Below, piece after piece: positions 44,744-53,040 of a DNA stretch of 64,000 nucleotides. The notes under the pieces were generated by a model, which searched no databases, was not told the DNA's origin, and worked only from the letters and a program-made list of their open reading frames with translations. The first letter of the stretch is position 1. Each line of letters opens with the position of its first letter. The DNA lies in contig NZ_RHUM01000001.1 of the NCBI RefSeq assembly GCF_003937915.1, positions 248,001 to 312,000 of the forward strand. The letters run 5' to 3'. Position numbers and translations under genes: made by a program. Origin of the DNA: Erwinia sp. 198 (lineage in GTDB: Bacteria; Pseudomonadota; Gammaproteobacteria; Enterobacterales; Enterobacteriaceae).

Positions 44744-47374
44744 TTAACTGTGACTTTGACGGGATGTCGACGGCGCCTCGGCAATAGTTCCCTCTGGCCG
44801 TGCGGTTTTTTCGACGGGCTCGCAAACGCTTTCAAAACGCTGTATCTCACGCTGGCGGTCGGTTTCTGTCTGCGGCATCAGGATATAGCCCAGGCTGCAT
44901 TGCATATCCGGCGCGTCTCCCCATTTAACACGTAGCTTGTCCCGCTGCGCCTGAACGCGCGCATAGACTTCGCCGCCCTGACCGACGGTCCCGACATGGT
45001 TGCCTTCGCTGTCCAGCACGTCGGCACCGAAGGCCACAGGTTCGCCCTTGAAGGTGGCCGCAATCAGCACCGCTGTTCCGCTGCGCGTGCCATATTTCAG
45101 CTTCACTACGGCGCCTGATAGCGGCGCCACTTTCAGCGAGGTGGTATCCAGTTCCACATCGCTGGCGGCCCCGTTAGGATCCAGCGTGACTTCGTTCAGC
45201 TGATAGGGATCCAGGTAAGGCACGGCAGCGTAGCCGTTCCAGTCAACGTGGACGCCCGGGTAGGATGAAACGCTGGCGCCCTGAGCGCCTTTAGCTTCCA
45301 CCAGTGCGAAGGTATCGGAGGTGTAAGGCGTTAGGGTCACGCCACCGGAATGGCCAATAACGGTACCGCTCATCCCGGCAGATGCGCTGTAATAGTTGCT
45401 GCCTTTGCCGTACGAAGCGCTCAAAGAAGAAACGGCGCTGCGCCATGTGCCGTTAATCGTGCCGCTGCTACCCGTGCCCTGATTGGCATTGGCGGCGCTG
45501 ACGCCATAAGAAAACTGACCAGCCTTGCCCGCCGTGCCGGATAAGCTCGCCTGTTCTGAGGTTCGCCCGTTGCTGTTATGCGCCAGATCGACACGCAGCT
45601 GGGGCGTATAGCCGCTGTTGTTTCCCAGCGGCAGGCTGAAGTTCAGCAGATAGTTGTTCTCAGCTTCGCCGTACAGCGTCCGGGTTCGGTTAACGCTAAG
45701 ACCCCAGGAGAGATTTTTATAGTGGTTGTTGTAGCCCAGCTGATACTGCTTGCTGTTGCCGTCGCGGTTCCAGTAATCCTGCAGCGAGCTGCTGGCGTAA
45801 ACGGTTCCCCAGCGTTCCGGCAGCCCCTGGCTGACCGTGGCGATAAAACGGTTTTTGGCGCGCCAGATGGAACGGGTCGACAGCCCGTCGGCAACCGCTT
45901 CCCGCGTTTGCATTGCCGTCATAAAACCCATATAGCCGCTGGTTGAAAAACGGTAGGCTGCCAGCGACACCTTGCTGCTGGTGGCGCTGACGGTTTTGCT
46001 GTAGCTAAGCTGAAAGCTCTGCCCGCTCATTGATGTTGGCGCCTCTTCGGCAGTTCCGCCTAAATGGGTGCGGGCCTGACTGGCATCCAGCGCAAAAGCA
46101 CCGATTTCGGTGCCGAGTGCCAGGCCCGATTGCAGCGCATAGTAGTTCTGACTCGCCTGAAAACCGCCATAGGCGGTAAGCATGTTGGTCAGGCCATATT
46201 GCAACGTAGCCTGATAAAGCGCGGGCTTCTCTGACAGCGAGCTGCTGCGCAGCCTGCCAGCGGTAACGGAGTAGCGGCTGTTGCCCGGCCTGAGCAACTG
46301 AGCGACCGACGAATAGGGTACTTCAAAATATCGTTCGCTGCCGTCAGACTCGCGCACGGTGACCGCCAGATTGCCGCCGTAGCCGGTGGGATAGAGATCG
46401 TTAATTAAAAACTCGCCTGGCGGCACGGTGGTTTCATAAATAACCTGATCGCCCTGGCGTATGGTGACCCTGGCGTTGGTACGGGCCACGCCACGGATTT
46501 CGGGCGCATAGCCGCGAAGCGAACCTGGCAGCATTCTTTCATCGCTGGCAAACTGGACGCCGGAAAAGGGCAGCGTTTCAAACAGCAATCCTGACGTATT
46601 TGCCTGGCCAGCCAGCAGGCGGCCTTCCAGAACGGGAACATCGCGCTGCACGTAGGTGTTAAGGGCACTATATTTTTTCTGCCCGTGCTCAACCCAGTTC
46701 CAGCTGCCGTTATGGCGCAGATACCAGCTGGCGATATTTAATCCCGCCCGGATGCTGGCATAGACGGATTGATAGCGGGTTCCCCCGCTTTCGCTGTTGT
46801 AGGCGCTGGCATTATAAGCCAGCAGCGCTGCCGGGATACCGCTGTCCCAGCGATCCTTGCTTATCGATCCTCGCGCGTTTCGCGCCATATAAATTTGCGG
46901 AACGATAATATCAAGCCGCTGTTCATTACTGTCGTGATTGACGGCGATCTCGGGAATTTTTTTCTTCAGATCGTAACAGCCCTGGCCGCGCTCATCCTGC
47001 TCAAAAAAGTTTGCGGGTATCCGGCCTGCATCGAAAGCGATCTTTTTTATCAGCTCTTCTTTTAAGCAGGGCAGAACGTTTTTGTTCTTATCGGCGCTGA
47101 ATTCAATATCGTAATTTCCCAGCAGGTCATTATTAACGTAAACCGCCGTTCGATAGATGCCGGGCAACGCCGTCGCACCGTTAGCGAAGCGGCCGAGATC
47201 GATAGCGCTGCCGTCGCTGACGTTAAGAAATGTAGGATCGAACTCAACATTTTTGGCAACTTCCTGCGGTGCAGAAAGAGAAGGTTCAATCGCATAGGCT
47301 GAAGAAATAAAAGGAAGGAGCAGCATCAGCTGCGCTTGCTTCCATCTTTTCCCTTGTGGCGAGGCGTTTTCCAT
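44744..47374 (-). CDS. Fimbrial outer-membrane usher, operon 2
   Basis: An 876-residue FimD-like usher. Signal peptide MENASPQGKRWKQAQLMLLL to SSAYA, N-terminal domain with VEFDPTFLNVSDGSAIDLGRF, plug and pore (MLPGSLRGYAPEIRGVARTN, TTVPPGEFLINDLYPTGYGG), middle domain and C-terminal plug-binding region ending with MQCSLGYILMP and a charged tail. Complete. RBS AAGGAC precedes ATG 47374. It is clearly different from the operon 1 usher, so the operons are not a recent duplication. Confidence 0.94.
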   Translation of the reverse strand: MENASPQGKRWKQAQLMLLLPFISSAYAIEPSLSAPQEVAKNVEFDPTFLNVSDGSAIDLGRFANGATALPGIYRTAVYVNNDLLGNYDIEFSADKNKNVLPCLKEELIKKIAFDAGRIPANFFEQDERGQGCYDLKKKIPEIAVNHDSNEQRLDIIVPQIYMARNARGSISKDRWDSGIPAALLAYNASAYNSESGGTRYQSVYASIRAGLNIASWYLRHNGSWNWVEHGQKKYSALNTYVQRDVPVLEGRLLAGQANTSGLLFETLPFSGVQFASDERMLPGSLRGYAPEIRGVARTNARVTIRQGDQVIYETTVPPGEFLINDLYPTGYGGNLAVTVRESDGSERYFEVPYSSVAQLLRPGNSRYSVTAGRLRSSSLSEKPALYQATLQYGLTNMLTAYGGFQASQNYYALQSGLALGTEIGAFALDASQARTHLGGTAEEAPTSMSGQSFQLSYSKTVSATSSKVSLAAYRFSTSGYMGFMTAMQTREAVADGLSTRSIWRAKNRFIATVSQGLPERWGTVYASSSLQDYWNRDGNSKQYQLGYNNHYKNLSWGLSVNRTRTLYGEAENNYLLNFSLPLGNNSGYTPQLRVDLAHNSNGRTSEQASLSGTAGKAGQFSYGVSAANANQGTGSSGTINGTWRSAVSSLSASYGKGSNYYSASAGMSGTVIGHSGGVTLTPYTSDTFALVEAKGAQGASVSSYPGVHVDWNGYAAVPYLDPYQLNEVTLDPNGAASDVELDTTSLKVAPLSGAVVKLKYGTRSGTAVLIAATFKGEPVAFGADVLDSEGNHVGTVGQGGEVYARVQAQRDKLRVKWGDAPDMQCSLGYILMPQTETDRQREIQRFESVCEPVEKTARPEGTIAEAPSTSRQSHS

Positions 47375-47445
47375 AAAAGTCCTTTTTATAAAAAACCTGA
47401 TTAAGCGTCATTAATCTGTCCCGATGACGTAGAGTGAAATATGCA

Positions 47446-48147
47446 TTAATTGACTTGTGCATCTACGCTGATAGAGGCGCCATAATCATTGATATAATTT
47501 ACCTTTATTTTATCCCCTGGATTTGCGGCGGCAGTAAAGCTGGCTTCAGAAAAAGGCGCGATCGTATCTGCTTCGGTATTTTTATCGTTGATAACTATGC
47601 TGGTCAGAGAGATATAATAAGGCGTAGGATTATTGGCTATCAGCTGTTGCCCTTTTCTTTTCCAGACGATCTCTTGTGCGGCATCGTTAGCGTTTCCCTT
47701 CAAACCAACGGGACGGAAAAAGAATTTAATGCGCGAGCGGAAGGCCATTTGCAGCAGGTTGCTGTCTTTAAGTAAGGGGTTTTTAGCCGGGATCTCCAGC
47801 ACGTTCAGCCAGTAGATGCTTTCCCGATCGGCCGACAGCGGTTTTCCCGTGTAGCTGATGCGCAGCGTCTGGCTTTTATCCGGCTCCACGCGGTTGATGG
47901 GCGGCGTCAGGATAAAAGGTACGTGAATAGTTTCCGGTTTGGCTTTTACATCGCCGTCATCGAGCCAGCTCTGGATCAGCACCGGCTTTTTCCCTTTGTT
48001 CGATAATTTTACGCTGACTTCTCTGGCATCTGAAGGGTAAATAACTCGGGTGCCGGTAATCACTACGCTCGCAGAAGCCACGTAGCTAAGCGCCAGCAAT
48101 AAAGAAGTACTTAAACCGGACAAAAATAAGCGAGAAAATTTATTCAT
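47446..48147 (-). CDS. Periplasmic fimbrial chaperone, operon 2
   Basis: A 233-residue PapD-like chaperone (signal RLFLSGLSTSLLLALSYVASA). Features: SVVITGTRVIYPSDAREVSV, the ADRESIYWLNVLEIPAKNP site, and RSRIKFFFRP. Two adjacent starts, 48153 and 48147, are possible; 48147 is favoured because AGAAG then has normal spacing. The frame extends back to 48267 into the pilin gene without purpose. Confidence 0.92.
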   Translation of the reverse strand: MNKFSRLFLSGLSTSLLLALSYVASASVVITGTRVIYPSDAREVSVKLSNKGKKPVLIQSWLDDGDVKAKPETIHVPFILTPPINRVEPDKSQTLRISYTGKPLSADRESIYWLNVLEIPAKNPLLKDSNLLQMAFRSRIKFFFRPVGLKGNANDAAQEIVWKRKGQQLIANNPTPYYISLTSIVINDKNTEADTIAPFSEASFTAAANPGDKIKVNYINDYGASISVDAQVN

Positions 48148-48196
48148 ACTCATCTTCTGTAAAAAGCAGAGAGACTGCGTCTCTCTGCGGGAGGTT

Positions 48197-48778
48197 TTAT
48201 TTATATTGAAGCGCGTAAACCACGCTGCTGCTAACTTTACCTGCGGTAGCGGCTGCAGTTTCTGCATAGTAGCGAACGACGTAATCTAACGTTGCCTTGC
48301 CAACTCCGTCAGTATCTAAAACCACTTCTTTATAAGTCGCATTGGCTTTTTGATTATCATCACCGACGGTAATAGCATTAAGGGTAGTGCTGTTAGCATC
48401 TAATAGCTCCAGCGTGACGTTTGACTTTGTCGTGTCCGTACTCTGGTTTGTCAGACGTCCGTTAGAATTAACGGTAGAGCCGTACTCGAAGAAAGCCGAC
48501 ACTTCTTTCATATCGTTTGCCAGCTTACACTCTGTCAGTTCCATAAGGAAATGAGTAGCACCTGCGGTAGTCGCCTGCGCAGGCATAGTAGAGGTTTCAA
48601 GCGTCGGCAGCGTAACATTACCGTCTGAATTACCTGAACCGTTTACATTTACCTTGCAGGTGGTGGCAGTGAGTTCACCATTAAAGGTAATGGTGCCCGA
48701 AGAGTCTGTAGAAGCTGCCTGAGCAGTCGCGCCGGTAAAAGCGGTCACTATAGCAGCAGCGATCAGCAACTTTTTCAT
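48197..48778 (-). CDS. Fimbrial major subunit, operon 2
   Basis: A 193-residue type 1-like pilin. Signal MKKLLIAAAIVTAFTGATAQA, donor strand SGTITFNGELTATTCKVNVN, disulfide cysteines (TTCKV and TECKL), and C-terminal SVVYALQYK. ATG 48778 with RBS AAGGA is used rather than the TTG one codon upstream. First gene of fimbrial operon 2, which reads pilin, chaperone, usher, adhesin. Confidence 0.92.
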   Translation of the reverse strand: MKKLLIAAAIVTAFTGATAQAASTDSSGTITFNGELTATTCKVNVNGSGNSDGNVTLPTLETSTMPAQATTAGATHFLMELTECKLANDMKEVSAFFEYGSTVNSNGRLTNQSTDTTKSNVTLELLDANSTTLNAITVGDDNQKANATYKEVVLDTDGVGKATLDYVVRYYAETAAATAGKVSSSVVYALQYK

Positions 48779-48871
48779 CAAATATCCTTATTTTATAAAT
48801 TTAAAATAAATCCCTTCTTGCGTCGGGATTGTTAGCTTTTCCCTGAGGGAAACTATTTGCAGTAGGCTTAT

Positions 48872-49279
48872 CTACAAATTCTTTGCATCGAAATAATAAA
48901 TAGGCGTGACGCGATCTTTATTAATACAGAATCCTCTGACGTGATCCTCTTCTGTCCGGGTGATAAAGTCTTCCGCAATGCCGAGCATTGAAAGCTTGCG
49001 TCTCAGACAGTGCATTACCTGCCAGAGCCGTTGTGATGACGAGCTCAGTCCATACTTGTCCCAGACATTGGTTAATATTTCTTCATTGCCAATAACTTTA
49101 TTGTCGGCGTTTTCCAGCAGGTAAATAAAAAGGCGCATCATGGTTTTTCTTAATTTAATTGCGCTCGTGCTTTTTTCATTTGTCAACAGCTTTATATTGA
49201 TTATCCTGCTCTGGTTAATATTAACCTGAATGTCGGGTTCAATCATATAACCGTAGACTTTTGCGCTTTTCCAATCCAT
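48872..49279 (-). CDS. Winged-helix (OmpR/ToxR-type) regulator upstream of fimbrial operon 2
   Basis: A 135-residue protein whose central part is an OmpR/CadC-like winged helix: IKLRKTMMRLFIYLLENADN, VIGNEEILTNVWDKYGLSSS and SQRLWQVMHCLRRKLSMLGI. There is no receiver or membrane helix, so it is a stand-alone DNA-binding domain. A strong RBS (GGAGGAAA) precedes ATG 49279. It lies just upstream of the pilin on the same strand and probably regulates it. Confidence 0.85.
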   Translation of the reverse strand: MDWKSAKVYGYMIEPDIQVNINQSRIINIKLLTNEKSTSAIKLRKTMMRLFIYLLENADNKVIGNEEILTNVWDKYGLSSSSQRLWQVMHCLRRKLSMLGIAEDFITRTEEDHVRGFCINKDRVTPIYYFDAKNL

Positions 49280-49904
49280 TACTTTTCCTCCATGAAAACC
49301 AGACCGACTTTTTCAAAGCGTGTCAAACGGGAACTCTTTCCTGAGTGCAGCTATAGTAACTGTTGAGATAAATCTATCTCAATAGCTAATCTATTCTTTT
49401 ATAAACAGGTGTCCTGTCATTAATTAAAGGTATTAAAAACTACTTAAGGCGTTTTTTATGGTTTTTTTGTGCTGATATCTGCGGGTGTTATGGCTTTTTG
49501 TTTTGCCTGAGGGGGTTGGGTAATCATCAAACGAAAAATCTATTTTAGCCTCTTATTTTAGTGTTAAATAGTAGATGTTTTATATCAGTGTTGCGCATTA
49601 TTCACAATGATGATGTTTATTTTTAACAACTATCAAACCAGCTAACAGATAAAATCAAATTTTTCATTAGTTATTGTCATGTTTTAACGGTAGGTTGTCG
49701 ATGATAATAAAAAACTGCTAAATTTATTTATGGTTCAGGTTAGTGAAATAATCAGACCCGTTAGCCAGGATTATTCTCAGGCATGAATTAGCGTGGATTA
49801 TTCCCTGGTTCATAGTTCGCCGGTGTTTTTAATGGGAATAGTCTCATATTTTTCTGTTTTTACAATAGGCAAACACAATAAATTTCTCTCTTCAGCAAAA
49901 TAGC
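49280..49904. other. AT-rich region upstream of the fimbrial 2 regulator
   Basis: About 620 bases with no gene, highly AT-rich with poly-T patches. It is the likely promoter and nucleoid-protein binding region of the winged-helix regulator. Nothing else supported. Confidence 0.5.
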
Positions 49905-49931
49905 AAAAAGGAGAAAGCCACCTTTCTCCTT
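49905..49931 (-). terminator. Rho-independent terminator left behind by a deleted dehydrogenase gene
   Basis: On the minus strand AAGGAGAAAG pairs with CTTTCTCCTT (49922-49931 with 49908-49917), with a 4-base loop and TTTTT after it. It lies directly after the stop of the truncated dehydrogenase remnant. Confidence 0.85.
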
Positions 49932-49937
49932 CATTAT

Positions 49938-50177
49938 TCACAGCGCGGCGGCGATAGCGGTGCTCAGAGCGGTCGTTCTTCCCGTACCGCCAATGTCCGG
50001 GATTGACCGTATTTTATCTTCACTACTCAGCACGCGTTCAATGGCTGCTACCACTGCTTCCGCCGCCTCGCTATGGTCCGGATGAGCGAGCATCGTCGCG
50101 CCGCACCAGGTTTGACCTGTCGGACTGGCGATGACTTCACCAGCGATGTCGGCGCAGAGCCATGTACGGGTTCAAAT
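49938..50177 (-). pseudogene. 3' remnant of an isocitrate/isopropylmalate/tartrate dehydrogenase-family gene
   Basis: The minus strand reads LFEPVHGSAP, then after a one-base frame change DIAGEVIASPTGQTWCGATM, LAHPDHSEAAEAVVAAIERV and SIPDIGGTGRTTALSTAIAA to a TGA at 49938-49940. FEPVHGSAPDIAG is the signature of this decarboxylating dehydrogenase family, and the tail matches tartrate/D-malate dehydrogenases. About 80 of an expected 350 residues remain; everything upstream is missing and the frame is broken. Confidence 0.85.
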
Positions 50178-50322
50178 AAGCTGGAAAAGGTTCTCACTTC
50201 ATATCAGCTGCCTTGAGCGGATATTTATGCGGTTTATGCTCATGACGCCAAAAAGGATCCGTTGTTTTACCGACTATCTGCACCGGCGCTTCAAAGCGCT
50301 ATTTACAGATGAGAAGAAATAA
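50178..50322 (+). pseudogene. 3' remnant of a LysR family regulator gene
   Basis: The plus strand reads LEKVLTSYQLP, a stop, then ADIYAVYAHDAKKDPL, and after a frame change VRCFTDYLHRRFKALFTDEK, with TAA at 50320-50322. This is the usual C-terminus of LysR regulators (L..VL..Y.LP, DIYAVY, R.F.DYL). It abuts the truncated dehydrogenase, so both lost their 5' halves at one junction near 50178. Confidence 0.75.
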
Positions 50323-51006
50323 CAAGGTTTGCGCGCTCATGACGTTCCTGGCAGCAGAAGCCGCAGGCTTTTACGCGGTTGCCAAACCGGGCTTTAGCCA
50401 CGGTTAATGCCTGGAGAGGGGCATAGCAGCTGCCGATAAACGCCAGCTTATTTGGCCCGGGCATTTTCCGGCAGCCGCGGCGGTGTAACAGATGAAAATT
50501 CATTTGTTCTGGTCGTTGGGTCACATAATAGTATTCAGCTTGAATTTCCCTTTCACTCCTGGCAGGCGATAGCAGGTGGCTTTATGATAATTTTAACGCG
50601 GAACCAGCGGGAAAGGCGCCGTCCTGTTGATTTACAGATAAATGCGCATAAGGCAAGTTAAACGGCGTTAATTAATGGATGCGAGGGGCGCTTATTTTTT
50701 ATCGACAGGAAGTTAAACAGGATGTCCACGCTCACAAAAAATCTTAATAAATACGATTTATAGCGGTAGTAAAACAGGCGCGCTTGCCGAAACTGTGGGT
50801 AGCCGCTCCGCTGCAACAAAGAGACAAAGAAGGAGATACATTGCAGCGCCTTCAGATCCGTAGCAGGCTGAGTCGACTGGCTGAATATGTAACAGCGCTC
50901 TGCGGCCCCTTTACCCTTACTGCCTGAACGTAGTGAAAGATGCTGTGACGAAGTTAATCCATAACCTGAGTGACTAACGACCCGTCAGCGGCAGGCCGTC
51001 GGCCTT
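50323..51006. other. Gene-poor region
   Basis: About 680 bases. A minus-strand frame (50303-50524) contains NKLAFIGSCYAPLQALTVAK and a Cys-rich tail but has no RBS or family and may be a further remnant. The rest shows no gene, RNA or repeat that I can support. Confidence 0.4.
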
Positions 51007-51348
51007 TTAGCCGGTTTTTTTTGGCAACATGACGCTTAAACAGTCGTCGATGCTTTGGCGAGTCCGGCTTTTATCCTGCTCGCTTAGCTGCTGGTAACGC
51101 TGAACGGCACCCTGTGCCGAATGCTTGTCGAAAGCTACTTTGTCCACCGCGTAGGACGCGTTTTCGTTAGCAATCACTTCGCGCAATTTATCAGGGAAAT
51201 CTGCCGAGTCTGGCGTCTCATGCATATCTTTGATCGCCACGCAGGCGGCGGCGTAATAGTGCGGATCCTGCTCCGGAGAGAAAAGGGTCAGATAAAGCCC
51301 GCCGGCGATAGCCAGCAAAGCCACAATGGCGATAGTTTTGCGTTTCAT
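51007..51348 (-). CDS. Small membrane-anchored protein of unknown function
   Basis: A 113-residue protein with an N-terminal anchor or signal (KTIAIVALLAIAGGLYLTLF) and a soluble periplasmic part containing two cysteines (AAACVAI and DDCLSVM) that could pair. The body is helical and charged. The ATG at 51348 lies 192 bases from the divergent arylamine N-acetyltransferase. No family recognised. Confidence 0.72.
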   Translation of the reverse strand: MKRKTIAIVALLAIAGGLYLTLFSPEQDPHYYAAACVAIKDMHETPDSADFPDKLREVIANENASYAVDKVAFDKHSAQGAVQRYQQLSEQDKSRTRQSIDDCLSVMLPKKTG

Positions 51349-51540
51349 ACAGGTATTTTACTGAAGCGGTGGCGGCGAGCTTAACCTTTCCGGCGCTTTT
51401 TCGCCAGGTTAACGCTTTTGCTGTTACAGAGTGAGAGAAAAAAGAGGACTGGAAGTTTTCCATTAATCCGGCGGCCTGCGAAAATAACCGGCAGTGGCAA
51501 AGCTGCTAACATGATGTTTTAACAACATGAACGAGTCGCT

Positions 51541-52338
51541 ATGAACAGCAACTACTACTTTTCCCGCTTTGCGGCGCTGGCTGGTTTTTCCGCGTCGCCG
51601 TCTGCTGATTTCGCCACGCTTAGTGAAGTACATCAGCGCTGGCCTTCTCTTATTCCCTTTGAAAATATAGAGGTTTTGCTGGGCAGGCCGGTCAGCATCG
51701 ACGTAGAGAAAATTGCCGACAAGCTGCTGAACAAACAGCGGGGAGGCTACTGCTTTGAGCATAATCTGCTGTTGCGACAGATCCTTGAAGAAATTGGCTT
51801 CAGGGTTACGCCGCACCTTGCACGCGTGCTGTGGGGACAGGATAAGCCGGACGCGACGCCGCAAACGCATATGCTGTTAACCGTGGCGCTCGACGGCGTG
51901 CGGTATCTGACGGATGTCGGTTTTGGCGGCGTCAGCCTGACCGCGCCTTTACGGCTGGAGGCGGGCGAGCAGCAGGGTCACCGCCTTGAGCGGTTCAGCC
52001 AGGAAGAGTGGCTGCTGTCGATGAAAAGCGGCGACAGCTGGCGGCTGATGTATCGGTTTGCCGATGGTGCCTGCGAACAGTCAGATATTCTTGTCGCCAG
52101 CCACTTTGTTGCCACATATGAAGAGTCGCTGTTTCGCCATAATCTGATGATGGCGAAAATAATAAACGGGCAGCAGACCAATCTGTTCAACCGGCATCTT
52201 ACCGTCTACGGAGAGGAGAAAAGGCAGCAGGAGGCCGCATCCTTTAGCGCCTTTCGCGCGTTAATCCTCTCCTTTTTCACGGCGGAAAGCGTGTTGAGCG
52301 ATACGGAGATACGGGCAATTTACGATAAAATCGGCTGA
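51541..52338 (+). CDS. Arylamine N-acetyltransferase (NhoA-like)
   Basis: A 265-residue cytosolic enzyme that transfers acetyl groups from acetyl-CoA to arylamines or arylhydroxylamines. The catalytic triad is complete: Cys71 in RGGYCFE, His110 in QTHMLLTV, and Asp125 in TDVGFGG. PFENIEVLLGRP near residue 40 is also family-typical. Length fits (E. coli NhoA 281). The RBS is weak (GAG). It is convergent with the microcin-like gene. Confidence 0.93.
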   Translation: MNSNYYFSRFAALAGFSASPSADFATLSEVHQRWPSLIPFENIEVLLGRPVSIDVEKIADKLLNKQRGGYCFEHNLLLRQILEEIGFRVTPHLARVLWGQDKPDATPQTHMLLTVALDGVRYLTDVGFGGVSLTAPLRLEAGEQQGHRLERFSQEEWLLSMKSGDSWRLMYRFADGACEQSDILVASHFVATYEESLFRHNLMMAKIINGQQTNLFNRHLTVYGEEKRQQEAASFSAFRALILSFFTAESVLSDTEIRAIYDKIG

Positions 52339-52345
52339 GGGCATG

Positions 52346-52368
52346 AAGGCAGACCGGTGGCCTGCCTT
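52346..52368. terminator. Hairpin between convergent NAT and microcin-like genes
   Basis: AAGGCAG (52346-52352) pairs with CTGCCTT (52362-52368), with a 9-base loop; only short T-runs follow on either strand. Confidence 0.45.
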
Positions 52369-52389
52369 ATTCAGATCCTTGGCGCAAAA

Positions 52390-52656
52390 CTACGCGGCAG
52401 ACGAGCTGTCGGCTGAAGTAGTTAATTTGGTCAGGATATTCGTCAGAAAGGAAAGTTTCGCATAGGTGCAGGACAGTCCTATAGCCTGATACGTTAGTTT
52501 TTTGATGCTCCAGCTATCCGTCGTGGTAGAAATAGCATCAACGGTGGTTTGCAGCCTGGTTGAGACACTTTCCATAGCCGAATTCAGGCCGGTGATAACG
52601 TCAGTCAGACCGGCGCCGCTCACCATTTGTACTTCATTATGGCTGATTTCTCTCAT
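52390..52656 (-). CDS. Class II microcin-like peptide with double-glycine-type leader
   Basis: An 88-residue peptide. The leader MREISHNEVQMVSGAG is the bacteriocin-type signal (M-R-E-[LI]-x-x-N-E-[VL]-x-x-V-S-G-A/G-G) recognised by C39-peptidase exporters. The mature part (about 72 residues) is Thr/Ser-rich and amphipathic with a single cysteine (GLSCTYAKLSFLTNILTKL) and ends in SADSSSAA, a serine-rich tail. A strong RBS (AAGGAGAAAG) precedes ATG 52656. No exporter or immunity gene is visible beside it. It may be a microcin, a pseudo-microcin or a signalling peptide. Confidence 0.75.
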   Translation of the reverse strand: MREISHNEVQMVSGAGLTDVITGLNSAMESVSTRLQTTVDAISTTTDSWSIKKLTYQAIGLSCTYAKLSFLTNILTKLTTSADSSSAA

Positions 52657-53040
52657 TACTTTCTCCTTGTATATAAGGTTAATACAGCGGAGTTAATATA
52701 TTTATCGCTGCCGCTTGCGTAAAGGGCGAAAGTTCCTGGATATAATTTTCCCGCACGAATAGCCTGGATATAAAAAGCGCATCCCTGCCAGTGCTTTATT
52801 ATTAATGAGGTTAACAGGAATTTATTGCTTACTACAGGTGGTAAATATTGGAATAGTTAATAATGGGGTGGGGTTGAATATTGAGCCTTATTTATTCGTA
52901 ATTTGAATTATTTACTATCCATATATTTTAAATAAATAACCGAGGAGCGGCCGGAAGTCGTTGACCATGCGCTGCTTTTCCCTCTGGTTTAGCCTGCACC
53001 GCGCGGGTATGTTTTCAGGTGGAAAGCTTACCGACACCGC
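52657..53040. other. AT-rich region upstream of the microcin-like gene
   Basis: About 380 bases of AT-rich DNA (especially 52780-52940) with no convincing frame for an immunity protein on either strand. It is the likely promoter region. Confidence 0.5.

Noticed and set aside
52502-52696. Hydrophobic plus-strand frame antisense to the microcin-like peptide as its immunity gene
   Set aside because: It is the direct complement of the peptide gene with no RBS; hydrophobicity follows from the Ser/Thr/Asn-rich sense strand.
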